A program made the position numbers and the translations under genes. Below are positions 25,459 through 35,260 of a stretch of 64,000 nucleotides of DNA, piece by piece. Every line of letters starts with the position of its first letter. Positions within the stretch are counted from its first letter, which is position 1. Under the pieces are notes generated by a model. The model made no database searches, was not told where the DNA came from, and worked only from the letters and a program-made list of their open reading frames with translations. The stretch is taken from positions 2,351,001 through 2,415,000 of the forward strand of contig NZ_CP036132.1 of the NCBI RefSeq assembly GCF_018742245.1, written 5' to 3'. Source of the DNA: Bacillus mycoides (GTDB lineage Bacteria; Bacillota; Bacilli; Bacillales; Bacillaceae_G).

Positions 25459-26184
25459 GTGCAGCAACCTTCAATTATTTTACGAGATGTATCAAAAAGT
25501 TTTGGGAAAAAAGAAGTTTTGCATAACCTTTCGCTGCAAGTAGAAAAAGCAGAAATTTTTGGCTTGGTTGGACCTTCCGGATCAGGGAAAACAACACTCA
25601 TTAAAATGATTGCAGGTATTAATGAGTCAACTACAGGGGATGTAATTGTTTTTAATACAAACATGCCTAATCTAAATGAAATGAAAAGAATTGGTTATAT
25701 GGCTCAGGCTGATGCATTATACGAAGAACTATCGGCATATGAAAATGCAGATTTTATTGCAACGATGTATGGGTTAAAAGGTAAGCGTAAGAAAGAGAGA
25801 ATCGTAGAAGTTTTTGAACTTGTGCAATTATCAGAGCATATGAAAAAGCAAGTACAGCATTTTTCAGGTGGAATGAAAAAACGTTTATCATTGGCGATAG
25901 CACTCCTTCATGAACCAGAAATATTAATTTTAGATGAGCCAACAGTTGGGATAGATCCTCTACTTCGAAAATCGATTTGGGAGAAGTTTTATGACCTTAA
26001 AAAGAAAGGAACAACTATTATTGTAACAACGCACATTATGGATGAAGCTGAGTTTTGCGAACGTCTAGGGCTAATTAGAGAAGGGAATTTAGTTGCGATT
26101 GGCACACCGGAGGAATTGAAAAAACAAACATCTTCTGGACGAATTGAAGATGTCTTTATGTTAGAAGGAGTGATTGAATCATGA
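25459..26184 (+). CDS. ABC transporter ATP-binding protein (ABC-2 exporter)
   Basis: 241 residues. Walker A GPSGSGKTT at about 35-43, Q-loop MAQADALYEEL, signature FSGGMKKRLSLA, Walker B ILILDEPTVGID and the H-loop TTHIMDEAEF are all intact. This is the DrrA/CcmA-like class that pairs with an ABC-2 membrane protein, here the next gene, whose start overlaps this stop by four bases. GTG start at 25459 after AAAGGGGG. Substrate unknown; exporters of this layout with a TetR partner usually deal with drugs, toxic lipids or peptides. Confidence 0.9.
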   Translation: MQQPSIILRDVSKSFGKKEVLHNLSLQVEKAEIFGLVGPSGSGKTTLIKMIAGINESTTGDVIVFNTNMPNLNEMKRIGYMAQADALYEELSAYENADFIATMYGLKGKRKKERIVEVFELVQLSEHMKKQVQHFSGGMKKRLSLAIALLHEPEILILDEPTVGIDPLLRKSIWEKFYDLKKKGTTIIVTTHIMDEAEFCERLGLIREGNLVAIGTPEELKKQTSSGRIEDVFMLEGVIES

Positions 26185-27200
26185 GAGTTAATGGTGTAGT
26201 CATCCGTATCATTCGTCAATTTTTTCGAGATAAGCGTTCTTTAGCAATGATGTTTGGGGCACCAATGTTATTACTTTGGTTATTGTCGCTAGTATTTACA
26301 CAAAAAGACTATATACCGCATATTGCTGTAGTCGATGTGCCTGCTCCTATAGTAAAAGCAATGAAAAATCAAGAAGCATCAATTTATGAATATAGTAAAG
26401 ACAAAGCAGTTTCGGAGTTAGAAAAGCAAAAGGTAGATGCAGTAATTCATTTAGAGAATGGAAAAATGAATCTTCTATTAGAAGGCAGTGATTCATCAAA
26501 AAATCGTGCGGTACTTCAAGTATTGCAAAAGAGTACAGAGAAGAGTGATGTATCAATGATGAAGCCTGAAGTGAATTATTTACATGGCTCTAAAGACATT
26601 ACGATGTTTGATGGGCTTGGTCCCGTATTAATTGGTTTCTTTACATTTTTCTTTGTATTTATATTATCCGGAGTTTCTTTCGTAAGAGAACGTTTAAGTG
26701 GTACATTAGAGAGATTATTGTCCACACCAGTGAGAAGATGGGAAATAGTTGTAGGATATATTATTGGTTTTGGAATCTTTGCATTTATACAATCTATTAT
26801 AATTGTAAGTTTTTCAGTTTATATTTTAGATTTATATGTAGCTGGCTCAATATGGCTAACGCTACTTATAACATGTATGCTTTCTTTAACTGCACTAACA
26901 TTAGGCACATTTTTATCGGCATACGCAAATAATGAATTTCAAATGATTCAGTTTATACCGCTTGTTATCGTGCCACAAGTTTTCTTTTCTGGGTTGTTTC
27001 CAATGGAATCCATGAATACATGGTTACAAATGTTAGGTAAATTATTTCCACTCACATATGGTGCTGACGCAATGAGACAAGTAATGATTCGGAATCAAGG
27101 GTTTGCAGAAATTGCTGTAGATCTTACTGTTTTATTTCTTTTTTCACTATTATTTGCAGTAGGAAATATATTTGCTTTAAAGAAACATCGCAAAATATAA
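26181..27200 (+). CDS. ABC-2 type permease
   Basis: 339 residues. One N-terminal membrane helix (SLAMMFGAPMLLLWLLSLVF), an extracytoplasmic domain to about 150, then five helices including the ABC-2 signature region SFVRERLSGTLERLLSTPVRRWEI and a coupling segment. This is the YhgE/DrrB-like topology with 1+5 helices. It forms the membrane part of the exporter with the preceding ATPase, translated from an overlapping ATG. Expression should follow the TetR operator at 25420. Confidence 0.88.
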   Translation: MRVNGVVIRIIRQFFRDKRSLAMMFGAPMLLLWLLSLVFTQKDYIPHIAVVDVPAPIVKAMKNQEASIYEYSKDKAVSELEKQKVDAVIHLENGKMNLLLEGSDSSKNRAVLQVLQKSTEKSDVSMMKPEVNYLHGSKDITMFDGLGPVLIGFFTFFFVFILSGVSFVRERLSGTLERLLSTPVRRWEIVVGYIIGFGIFAFIQSIIIVSFSVYILDLYVAGSIWLTLLITCMLSLTALTLGTFLSAYANNEFQMIQFIPLVIVPQVFFSGLFPMESMNTWLQMLGKLFPLTYGADAMRQVMIRNQGFAEIAVDLTVLFLFSLLFAVGNIFALKKHRKI

Positions 27201-27224
27201 TGACGATAAAAAGGAGCTTTATAA

Positions 27225-27878
27225 ATGAAGAAGGATTGGCTGGAAGAATTAGTTGCCGCAACGAATACTGATAAACGTAATGAACGTCAAATGCGTATAT
27301 TAGAGGCAGCTGTTGATATGTTTGGAGAAAAAGGGTACGCCTCAACTTCAACAAGTGAGATTGCAAAAAGAGCTGGTGTAGCGGAAGGAACAATCTTCCG
27401 CTACTATAAAACGAAAAAAGATTTATTGTTTGCAGTCGTGATGCCGACCTTAACAAAGTTTGCTGCACCATTTTTCGTACAAGCCTTTGCAAAAGAAATA
27501 TTTAAAACAGATTATGAATCGTATGAAGTGCTTTTAAGAGTAATAATTCAAAATAGATTTGAATTTGCTAAAAAGCACTTTCCAATGATAAAAATATTAA
27601 TTCAAGAAGTACCATTTCAGCCTGAACTAAAAAGTGAAATACAACAATTAATAGAAACAGAACTGCTTGTACATTTTAAAAAGTTGATTGCAAAGTTTCA
27701 AGAAGAAGGGACAATTATTGAAATACCACCATCTTCTGTATTACGACTTACGTTATCAGCTGTATTAGGATTACTCTTAACGAGGTTCTTATTATTGCCT
27801 GAAGAGAAATGGGACGATGAAGTGGAAATTGAAAATACGATTCAATTTATATTGTATGGACTAACGCCACGGAGGTAA
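27225..27878 (+). CDS. TetR-family transcriptional regulator
   Basis: 217 residues. The N-terminal helix-turn-helix reads MRILEAAVDMFGEKGYASTS, then STSEIAKRAGVAEGTIFRYY, a classic TetR DNA-binding domain. The rest is the all-helical ligand-binding dimer domain. It is the third gene of the exporter operon (24 bases after the permease, own site AAAGGAG), so the likely circuit is autorepression through the palindrome at 25420-25431 with release by the exported compound. Confidence 0.88.
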   Translation: MKKDWLEELVAATNTDKRNERQMRILEAAVDMFGEKGYASTSTSEIAKRAGVAEGTIFRYYKTKKDLLFAVVMPTLTKFAAPFFVQAFAKEIFKTDYESYEVLLRVIIQNRFEFAKKHFPMIKILIQEVPFQPELKSEIQQLIETELLVHFKKLIAKFQEEGTIIEIPPSSVLRLTLSAVLGLLLTRFLLLPEEKWDDEVEIENTIQFILYGLTPRR

Positions 27879-28118
27879 TGAAATAAATTATGCGAAATTC
27901 GCCGGTTGTTCAAGTTGCATAAAGGAACGAATTGCTGTTGAGACTGGCTAAATACCTATCGTTAATTCTGATAGAAAATCTGAATTCAAACGCTGATATA
28001 ACGATAACGACTCTTTAGCCATCTGATCACGCTGGAGTAGTGGTGAATCTAGTTGTTTAATACAGACTTTTAATAAGACATTATAATATGTATAAGAACT
28101 ACAAAAGATACACGAAAT

Positions 28119-28155
28119 TCAAAGCAATCGATATAAAATCGATTGCTTTTTTTTA
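28119..28155 (+). terminator. Intrinsic terminator
   Basis: AAAGCAATCGAT pairs with ATCGATTGCTTT over a 5-base loop, followed by eight Ts. Confidence 0.8.
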
Positions 28156-28160
28156 TTTCA

Positions 28161-28324
28161 GAAGAGAAGCGTAACATAATATTGGCTAAGTTAAACGAGC
28201 TAAGACAAAAAACAACAATAGGCCACAGGATGAATTAACGTAAGAACTCGATGTGAATCGGACAACGCTTTGGAGTGACGTGAAAAGTAGTGGACTTTAT
28301 GGACTTCCAAAACGAAATCATTGA
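28161..28324 (+). pseudogene. HTH regulator remnant with frameshift and stop
   Basis: One frame gives NIILAKLNELRQKTTIG; after a shift another gives QDELT, a stop, then ELDVNRTTLWSDVKSSGLYG. Joined, this reads like an HTH of the DeoR/BirA (HTH_11) class, with ELDVNRTTLWxDVK as the recognition helix. At least one frameshift and one nonsense codon are needed to explain it, so it cannot be functional. Confidence 0.45.
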
Positions 28325-28636
28325 TAGTTTGCTAGCAGAAAAGCAGGAGTAAGTATACGCATAGTTTATGAATTTAATTGGATTGATTTTAAGATAATAG
28401 TCGAATGGATAAAGGTACTTTTACACGACGTGAAATGAAATCGAAAAAAATCGATTAAATTAAACGTTAAAATTAGGTGATTTAGAAAGTGGATTGTCGA
28501 ATTTTATTATTAGGGAACATTTCTTTAAAAGTTCTTTAACAATCGCACATTTTAAAACGTTACAAATTAATTGAAATATGAATGCCATTTAAATTTATAA
28601 CTTGATTAAAGATTTTTATTTAGGGCATATAGCCAG

Positions 28637-28891
28637 GTGAAGGATAAAAAATTAGGATGTAATGTTACCAACGCGAAAGGTAGTATTTGGAAATCGCGAG
28701 AAGATCTTTTATTAGTTATTAATGCATACGCCGCTCTATTTATCAAATTGAAGTGTATGTGGGCATATTTTCAGGTATTATAAAACACAGTTTAAAAATA
28801 GCATGAGCATTGGCTGAGGTATTTCATAAATATGCAGGGAAGAGAAAAACACTTAGCGGTTTGATTACTATTTTAAAATCGTGGGCAATTT
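28637..28891 (+). pseudogene. Multiply disrupted unidentified gene
   Basis: A first frame reads KGSIWKSREDLLLVINAYAA and stops at 28783. A second frame, starting at 28774, reads GIIKHSLKIA, a stop, then ALAEVFHKYAGKRKTLSGLI and LKSWAI. The two pieces join naturally at about 28774, suggesting a single protein broken by one frameshift and one nonsense mutation. The family is not recognised. Confidence 0.4.
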
Positions 28892-29201
28892 GATTTGATG
28901 AAAAGTATTATTAAAAACATATTTTGAACCATCCCCAGAAACGATAGTGATAATTTCAGATTCGGAAAAAGATAGAGATTATAAAACAAAAAAATACATA
29001 TTTCGACACAAAGTACCCTATGTTGTTGTAGAACAATGTAGGAATTTTTTTGTGCATTGGTACAGAATCTGTTTTAAAATTAAGTTATGACAGAATTGTA
29101 GCAATTGTCTAACTAATATTTGTGTCTTTTAAGAAGTAATGTTTGTAGTAGAAACTCGTACGCTGTCGAAACTCAATATTCGATAAGGGGTGTGTAGCGG
29201 A

Positions 29202-30347
29202 ATGGAATTTACTCTAACTCGCGAAAAACAAATGATTAAAGAAATGGTACGTGACTTTGCTGAAAAGGAAATCGCACCGAAAGCTGTGTATTATGACAAA
29301 ACTGCAGAGTTTCCATATGAAACATTTCAAAAAATGGGCGAACTAGGATTGTTAGGCATCCCATTCCCAGAAGAGTATGGAGGTTCAGGTGGCGATACAG
29401 TATCGTACGCGTTAGCAGTTGAAGAAATTGGTCGTGCTTGTGGTGGTACTGGTTTAAGCTATGCTGCAACAATTTCATTAGGTGCGTCTCCAATTTATTA
29501 TTTCGGTACAGAAGAACAAAAACAAAAATATTTAGTTCCAATGGCGTCAGGGAAAACATTAGGTGCTTTCGGATTAACAGAGCCAAACGCTGGATCTGAT
29601 GCAGGGGGCACACAAACGAAAGCAATATTAGATGGCGATGAATATGTTATTAGTGGCGAAAAGTGTTGGATCACAAATGCAGAGTATGCAAATACAATTA
29701 TTGTAACCGCTATCAACGGTGTTGAAGACAATGGTAGAAAACGTATTTCTGCATTTATCGTACCGACTACTAGTGAAGGATTAACGATTTCAAGCCCTTA
29801 CGATAAGATGGGTGTTCGTGCTTCTAATACTTGTGAAATCGTACTTGATGGTGTGCGTGTACCGAAAGAAAATATACTTGGTGATGTAAATAAAGGATTT
29901 AAACAATTCTTATATACACTTGATGGAGGACGTATTTCAATCGCAGCATTAGCAGTAGGTATTGCACAATCTGCATTTGAACGTGCATTGCAATATGCGA
30001 AAGAACGTCAACAATTTGGAAAAACGATTTCTAATTTCCAAGCGATTCAATTTAAATTAGCTGATATGGCGACTGAAGTGGAATTAGCGCGTAATTTAGT
30101 ACATAAAGCAGCTTGGTTAAAAGATAACGATAAACCTTTCGGTAAAGAAGCGGCTATGGCAAAGTTGTTTGCATCTGAAGCAGCTAGTCGTATCGCGAAT
30201 CATGCAGTACAAATTCATGGTGGATATGGCTATATGCGTGAATATGAAGTTGAACGATATATTCGTGATGCAAAACTGTTAGAAATTGGTGAAGGAACTT
30301 CTGAAATTCAACGTCTCGTAATTGCAAGACATTTAGGATGTAGATAA
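29202..30347 (+). CDS. yngJ: Acyl-CoA dehydrogenase, probably isovaleryl-CoA dehydrogenase
   Basis: 381 residues. It shows the acyl-CoA dehydrogenase pattern throughout: N-terminal helical domain, the FAD-contact stretch GAFGLTEPNAGSDAGGTQT, and the C-terminal IHGGYGYMREYEVERYIRDA followed by GEGTSEIQ. Given the carboxylase, hydratase and HMG-CoA lyase genes that follow, the likely reaction is isovaleryl-CoA to 3-methylcrotonyl-CoA, step 3 of leucine breakdown. ATG 29202 is used, 11 bases after AAGGGG; an upstream GTG at 29190 overlaps that site. First gene of a seven-gene operon with short gaps. Confidence 0.85.
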   Translation: MEFTLTREKQMIKEMVRDFAEKEIAPKAVYYDKTAEFPYETFQKMGELGLLGIPFPEEYGGSGGDTVSYALAVEEIGRACGGTGLSYAATISLGASPIYYFGTEEQKQKYLVPMASGKTLGAFGLTEPNAGSDAGGTQTKAILDGDEYVISGEKCWITNAEYANTIIVTAINGVEDNGRKRISAFIVPTTSEGLTISSPYDKMGVRASNTCEIVLDGVRVPKENILGDVNKGFKQFLYTLDGGRISIAALAVGIAQSAFERALQYAKERQQFGKTISNFQAIQFKLADMATEVELARNLVHKAAWLKDNDKPFGKEAAMAKLFASEAASRIANHAVQIHGGYGYMREYEVERYIRDAKLLEIGEGTSEIQRLVIARHLGCR

Positions 30348-30362
30348 AAAGGAGGAGTCACT

Positions 30363-31700
30363 ATGTTTCAAAAAATATTAATTGCTAATCGCGGGGAAAT
30401 CGCAGTTCGCATTATGAAAACTTGTCAAAAACTTGGCATTCGTACCGTTGCTATTTATTCTGAGGCTGATGAAAATGCCCTTCATGTAAAATTGGCAAAT
30501 GAAGCTTACTTAGTAGGCGGTCCACGTGTCCAAGAAAGCTATTTAAACCTTGAAAAAATTATTGAAATAGCTAAGAAGACAAATGCTGAAGCAATCCATC
30601 CGGGGTACGGATTATTATCAGAGAATCCATCCTTTCCGATTCGCTGTAAAGAAGAAGGAATCGTATTTATCGGTCCTTCAGAAGAAATCATTACTAAGAT
30701 GGGAAGTAAAATTGAGTCACGTATAGCGATGCAAGCAGCAGATGTGCCAGTAGTTCCAGGCATTACTACAAATATTGAAACTGCTGAAGAAGCAATTGAA
30801 ATTGCAAAACAAATTGGTTATCCATTAATGCTTAAGGCATCCGCAGGCGGCGGAGGCATTGGAATGCAGTTGATGGAAACTGAGCAAACGCTCACCAAAG
30901 CATTTGAAAGTAATAAAACAAGAGCGCAAAATTTCTTTGGTAACGGAGAAATGTATTTAGAGCGCTATATAGCAGATGCACACCATATTGAAATTCAGCT
31001 TTTAGCAGATACACATGGTAATACAGTGTATTTATGGGAACGTGAATGTTCAGTGCAGCGCCGAAATCAAAAAGTAATTGAAGAAGCGCCTTCACCATTT
31101 TTAGATGAGGGTACACGAAAGGCTATGGGAGAAGTTGCTGTACAAGCTGCTAAAGCTCTTGGTTATACAAATGCTGGCACAGTGGAGTTTCTTGTAGATG
31201 ATCAAAAGAACTTTTATTTCTTAGAGATGAATACGAGATTACAAGTAGAACATCCAGTTACAGAAGAAATTACTGGGTTAGATCTAGTTGAACAACAACT
31301 ACTTATCGCATATGGTGAGAAGCTATCATTTACACAAGATGATGTAAAACGTAGTGGTCATGCCATCGAGGCTCGTATTTATGCAGAAGATCCGAAAACA
31401 TTCTTCCCATCACCTGGGAAAATTACAGATCTAACGTTACCGACAAATGTACGTATTGATCACTTTTTGGAGAATCAAGTAACGATTACACCTTTCTATG
31501 ATCCAATGATTGCGAAAGTAATCGCTCATGGCGAAACTCGTGAAGAAGCGATTTCAAAATTACAGGATGCGCTGCAAGAGTTAAAAGTAGAAGGTATTAA
31601 AACGAATACACCAATGCTACTACAAGTATTGGAAGATGATGTGTTCAAAAGTGGTATTTATACAACGGGTTTTGTAACGAAACAACTTGTTAAAAAATAA
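30363..31700 (+). CDS. yngH: Biotin carboxylase subunit of an acyl-CoA carboxylase
   Basis: 445 residues. ATP-grasp biotin carboxylase: start KILIANRGEIAVRIMKTCQK, glycine-rich loop KASAGGGGIGMQ, and the catalytic region ECSVQRRNQKVIEEAPSP, then FLEMNTRLQVEHPVTEEITG. It carries no biotin domain of its own; that is supplied by the 70-residue protein encoded next. By context it forms the alpha part of a 3-methylcrotonyl-CoA carboxylase with the beta subunit at 33671. ATG 30363 follows AGGAGG. Confidence 0.88.
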   Translation: MFQKILIANRGEIAVRIMKTCQKLGIRTVAIYSEADENALHVKLANEAYLVGGPRVQESYLNLEKIIEIAKKTNAEAIHPGYGLLSENPSFPIRCKEEGIVFIGPSEEIITKMGSKIESRIAMQAADVPVVPGITTNIETAEEAIEIAKQIGYPLMLKASAGGGGIGMQLMETEQTLTKAFESNKTRAQNFFGNGEMYLERYIADAHHIEIQLLADTHGNTVYLWERECSVQRRNQKVIEEAPSPFLDEGTRKAMGEVAVQAAKALGYTNAGTVEFLVDDQKNFYFLEMNTRLQVEHPVTEEITGLDLVEQQLLIAYGEKLSFTQDDVKRSGHAIEARIYAEDPKTFFPSPGKITDLTLPTNVRIDHFLENQVTITPFYDPMIAKVIAHGETREEAISKLQDALQELKVEGIKTNTPMLLQVLEDDVFKSGIYTTGFVTKQLVKK

Positions 31701-31729
31701 GATTTATGAATATTAAGGGGGAAAAAATG

Positions 31730-31942
31730 ATGACGAAAGTATATGCATCGATGGCAGGAAATGTTTGGAAGATTGTTGTAGGAGTAGGAGACACAGTAGA
31801 GGAAGAGCAGGATGTCGTCATTTTGGAATCTATGAAAATGGAAATTCCAATCGTTTCAGAAGAAGCCGGAACTGTTATGAAAATTAACGTACAAGAAGGC
31901 GATTTTGTAAATGAAGGAGATGTATTACTAGAAATTGAATAG
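31730..31942 (+). CDS. yngHB: Biotin carrier (biotinyl/lipoyl attachment) protein
   Basis: About 70 residues, just a biotinyl domain. The biotinylation motif is ESMKMEIP with the target Lys near residue 36, flanked by paired glycine turns (GVGDTVEEEQDVVIL; VQEGDFVNEGDVLLEIE). Freestanding carriers of this size accompany the yng operon of B. subtilis. ATG 31730 is placed 8 bases after AAGGGGG; ATG 31727 is an equal alternative, and an earlier in-frame ATG at 31706 precedes the ribosome site. It swings CO2 between the carboxylase and transferase subunits. Confidence 0.88.
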   Translation: MTKVYASMAGNVWKIVVGVGDTVEEEQDVVILESMKMEIPIVSEEAGTVMKINVQEGDFVNEGDVLLEIE

Positions 31943-31963
31943 GGAGATATAGGGGGAAGCGAA

Positions 31964-32875
31964 TTGAAACTACCTAATTTTGCTGTCATTAAAGAAGTCG
32001 GGCCACGTGATGGCTTACAGAATGAAAAAAAGATTGTTGGCACAAAAGATAAAGTAAAATGGATTCAACTACTTACAGAAGCGGGATTGTCGTACGTTGA
32101 AGTTTCCTCATTCGTTCACCCTAAATGGGTTCCTGCATTAGCAGATGCAAGTGATGTATTTTCTGAGCTAAAAAGGGATCCAAATGTTACATATGCAGCG
32201 CTTGTTCCAAATCAAAATGGTTTGGAACGAGCTTTTTTGCAAAATGTAGATGAGGTGAATGTTTTTTTATCAGCAAGTGAATCTCATAATAAAAGTAATA
32301 TTAATAAATCAGTTAAAGAAGCATTAGCTGTAATTGAAGATATAACAAAACAAGCAACATTCGAAGGGAAAAAGGTAAGGGGCTATGTTTCTACTGTATT
32401 TGGATGTCCTTATGAAGGAGATATAAGTGTTGAAGCGGTTGACGAAATATGTAATCAACTATTTTCATACGGCATTTATGAAATCTCACTTGGTGACACG
32501 ATTGGTGTAGCGAATCCGTTACAAGTAGAGCAAGTATTAGAACATTTATTAAAGAAATATGATGCTTCGCAGTTTGCGATGCATTTTCATAATACGTATG
32601 GAATGGCACTAGCAAATGTAGTTAAGTCTTTAGAACATGGTATTACAACGTTTGATAGTTCTTGTGGTGGACTGGGAGGATGTCCTTATGCACCAGGAGC
32701 ATCGGGTAATGTTGCTACTGATGACTTAGTACATATGCTCCATAAGTTAGGTGTCCAAACAAATATAGACGAAGAAAAGTTATTGAGAGCTAGTCATTTT
32801 ATTCAAAATAAGTTAAATATCCAATTACCGAGTCATGTGTATAGAGCGCTTCAACATAAAACGATAAGTAGGTGA
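31964..32875 (+). CDS. yngG: Hydroxymethylglutaryl-CoA lyase
   Basis: 303 residues. HMG-CoA lyase signatures: IKEVGPRDGLQNEKKI at the N terminus (catalytic Arg and metal Asp), HFHNTYGMALANV (metal His pair), and the GGLGGCPYAPGASGN loop with the active-site Cys. It splits HMG-CoA into acetyl-CoA and acetoacetate, the last dedicated step of leucine degradation. TTG start at 31964 after AGGGGGAAG. Cytosolic TIM-barrel enzyme; length is typical. Confidence 0.92.
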   Translation: MKLPNFAVIKEVGPRDGLQNEKKIVGTKDKVKWIQLLTEAGLSYVEVSSFVHPKWVPALADASDVFSELKRDPNVTYAALVPNQNGLERAFLQNVDEVNVFLSASESHNKSNINKSVKEALAVIEDITKQATFEGKKVRGYVSTVFGCPYEGDISVEAVDEICNQLFSYGIYEISLGDTIGVANPLQVEQVLEHLLKKYDASQFAMHFHNTYGMALANVVKSLEHGITTFDSSCGGLGGCPYAPGASGNVATDDLVHMLHKLGVQTNIDEEKLLRASHFIQNKLNIQLPSHVYRALQHKTISR

Positions 32876-32879
32876 GAAG

Positions 32880-33668
32880 ATGCTACAATTACAAAACATT
32901 TCCGTTGACTATGTTACACCGCATGTTGTAAAGATTTCGTTAAATCGTGAAAGACAAGCTAACTCATTATCTTTGGCATTATTAGAAGAATTACAAACTA
33001 TATTAACTCAAATAAACGAAGAATCAAATACGCGCGTTGTTATTTTAACAGGGGCTGGCGAAAAAGCGTTTTGCGCTGGTGCTGATTTAAAAGAGCGTGC
33101 CAACATGAATGAAGAACAAGTTCGCCATGCTGTGGGTATGATTCGTTCTACTATGGAGATGGTTGAACAATTACCACAACCAGTTATTGCTGCAATAAAT
33201 GGAATCGCACTTGGTGGAGGTACTGAATTAAGCTTAGCTTGTGATTTTAGAATTGCTTCTGACACTGCAAGTCTAGGTCTCACTGAAACTTCCCTTGCAA
33301 TTATACCTGGGGCGGGTGGTACTCAGCGCTTACCTAGATTAATTGGAATTGGTAGAGCGAAAGAATTAATTTATACAGGAAGACGTATTTCGGCGCAAGA
33401 AGCGAAAGAGTATGGTTTAGTAGAATTCGTAGTACCAGCTGATTTACTAGAAGAGAAAGCAATTGAAATTGCAGATCGAATTGCTAATAATGGTCCAATT
33501 GCCGTTCGATTAGCAAAAGAAGCAATTTCAAATGGTATTCAAGTAGATTTACATACCGGCTTACAAATGGAAAAACAGGCGTATGAGGGCGTAATCCATA
33601 CGAAAGATAGATTAGAAGGATTACAGGCATTCAAGGAAAAACGCAAACCAATGTATAAGGGGGAGTAA
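32880..33668 (+). CDS. yngF: Enoyl-CoA hydratase, probably methylglutaconyl-CoA hydratase
   Basis: 262 residues of the crotonase fold. Oxyanion-hole segments KAFCAGADLKERANM and AAINGIALGGGTELSLACDF are present, as is the catalytic Glu in LTETSLAIIPGAGGTQRLPR. In this operon the expected substrate is 3-methylglutaconyl-CoA, hydrated to HMG-CoA for the lyase encoded just before. ATG 32880 follows AGGTGAG, four bases after the lyase stop. Confidence 0.88.
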   Translation: MLQLQNISVDYVTPHVVKISLNRERQANSLSLALLEELQTILTQINEESNTRVVILTGAGEKAFCAGADLKERANMNEEQVRHAVGMIRSTMEMVEQLPQPVIAAINGIALGGGTELSLACDFRIASDTASLGLTETSLAIIPGAGGTQRLPRLIGIGRAKELIYTGRRISAQEAKEYGLVEFVVPADLLEEKAIEIADRIANNGPIAVRLAKEAISNGIQVDLHTGLQMEKQAYEGVIHTKDRLEGLQAFKEKRKPMYKGE

Positions 33669-33670
33669 AT

Positions 33671-35212
33671 ATGTTAGATCAAAAACAACAATCTAATTCA
33701 TTTGAAGAACGAGTTGAAACAATTAAGCAAGGCGGGGCACCGAAATATCATGAACAAAACAAAGCAAAAGGGAAACTTTTTGTTCGAGATCGTTTGGCTC
33801 TTTTATTCGATAATGGTGAATATGTGGAAGATGCATTATTTGCAAATTGTGAACAAACTGGATTACCAGCTGATGGTGTTGTAACTGCGACTGGTAAAAT
33901 ACATGGTCGTACTGCGTGCGTAATGGCAAATGATTCGACTGTAAAAGCTGGATCATGGGGAGCACGTACAGTTGAAAAAATTTTACGTATTCAAGAAACA
34001 GCAGAAAAATTACGTGTACCGTTATTTTATTTAGTTGATTCTGCTGGAGCGCGTATTACAGATCAAGTTGAAATGTTCCCTGGACGCCGCGGTGCAGGAA
34101 GAATCTTTTATAACCAAGTGAAATTATCTGGTAAAGTGCCACAAATTTGTTTATTATTTGGACCTTCAGCGGCTGGTGGTGCGTATATTCCAGCATTTTG
34201 TGACGTTGTTATGATGGTTGAAGGAAATGCTTCTATGTATTTAGGGTCTCCGCGTATGGCTGAAATGGTTATCGGTGAGAAGGTAACTTTAGAAGAAATG
34301 GGCGGAGCACGTATGCATTGCTCAGTATCAGGATGCGGAGATGTTTTATGTAAAACAGAAGAAGATGCAATTACGCAAGCAAGACAATATATTTCTTATT
34401 TTCCAAGTAACTATTTAGAAAAGACTCCTTTGATTACACCTCAAGAACCGAAACAGTTCGATAAAACGTTAGAAGAAATCATTCCAGAAAATCAAAATGC
34501 TCCTTTCAATATGAAAGATCTCATTAACAGAATTATTGATGAAGGTTCTTTCTTTGAAGTGAAAAAATTATTTGCTCAAGAACTAATTACAGGTTTAGCA
34601 CGCATTGATGGTAAGCCAATTGGCATTATTGCAAATCAGCCGCGTATGAAGGGCGGCGTATTATTCCACGATTCAGCTGATAAAGCAGCGAAGTTTATAA
34701 ATTTATGCGATGCATACCATATTCCATTATTATTCCTTGCAGATGTACCTGGATTTATGATTGGTACAAAAGTAGAACGTGCCGGAATTATTCGTCACGG
34801 TGCAAAAATGATCTCTGCAATGAGTGAAGCAACTGTACCGAAAATTTCTATCGTCGTTAGAAAAGCGTATGGAGCTGGCTTATATGCAATGGCAGGTCCA
34901 GCGTTTGAACCAGATTGCTGCTTAGCATTACCAACAGCTTCTATTGCAGTAATGGGTCCAGAAGCAGCGGTCAATGCTGTATATGCAAATAAGATTGCAG
35001 CTTTACCAGAAGAAGAGCGTGCAAGCTTTATTGCTGAAAAACGAGAAGAGTATAAGAAAGATATTGATATTTACCGTTTAGCATCTGAGATGGTGATTGA
35101 TGGTATTGTTCATCCAAACAATTTACGTGAAGAGTTAAAAGGACGATTCGAAATGTATATGAGTAAATATCAAGTATTCACGGATCGTAAACATCCTGTA
35201 TATCCAGTTTAA
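33671..35212 (+). CDS. yngE: Acyl-CoA carboxylase carboxyltransferase (beta) subunit
   Basis: 513 residues with the two crotonase-like halves of a carboxyltransferase: N half GASWGART-like GSWGARTVEKILRI and FGPSAAGGAYIPAFCD, C half LADVPGFMIGTKVERAGIIRHGAK and KAYGAGLYAMAGPAFEPD. It takes carboxybiotin from the small carrier protein and carboxylates the acyl-CoA, by context 3-methylcrotonyl-CoA. Starts three bases after the hydratase stop. A short hairpin follows (35211-35233), which may lower expression of the next gene. Confidence 0.9.
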   Translation: MLDQKQQSNSFEERVETIKQGGAPKYHEQNKAKGKLFVRDRLALLFDNGEYVEDALFANCEQTGLPADGVVTATGKIHGRTACVMANDSTVKAGSWGARTVEKILRIQETAEKLRVPLFYLVDSAGARITDQVEMFPGRRGAGRIFYNQVKLSGKVPQICLLFGPSAAGGAYIPAFCDVVMMVEGNASMYLGSPRMAEMVIGEKVTLEEMGGARMHCSVSGCGDVLCKTEEDAITQARQYISYFPSNYLEKTPLITPQEPKQFDKTLEEIIPENQNAPFNMKDLINRIIDEGSFFEVKKLFAQELITGLARIDGKPIGIIANQPRMKGGVLFHDSADKAAKFINLCDAYHIPLLFLADVPGFMIGTKVERAGIIRHGAKMISAMSEATVPKISIVVRKAYGAGLYAMAGPAFEPDCCLALPTASIAVMGPEAAVNAVYANKIAALPEEERASFIAEKREEYKKDIDIYRLASEMVIDGIVHPNNLREELKGRFEMYMSKYQVFTDRKHPVYPV

Positions 35213-35233
35213 AAGCCCTATTTAGGGCTTTCT
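35211..35233 (+). terminator. Short intra-operon hairpin (possible partial terminator)
   Basis: AAAGCCCTA pairs with TAGGGCTTT with a 2-base loop, then TCTTGCTC. It sits between the carboxylase and synthetase genes and could act as an attenuating or RNA-processing site. Confidence 0.5.
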
Positions 35234-35260
35234 TGCTCAAAAAGTCAAGGAGGGGAAAAC

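Larger units (their letters stand above)
27879..29201. other. Decayed region of 1.3 kb
   Basis: No intact gene. Recognisable remains: a terminator at 28119-28155, an HTH-protein remnant at 28161-28324, a broken frame set at 28637-28891, and an open stretch of about 58 codons at 28908-29086 (SPETIVIISDSEKDRDY...) without start or ribosome site. Several different genes seem to have decayed here. Confidence 0.5.
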
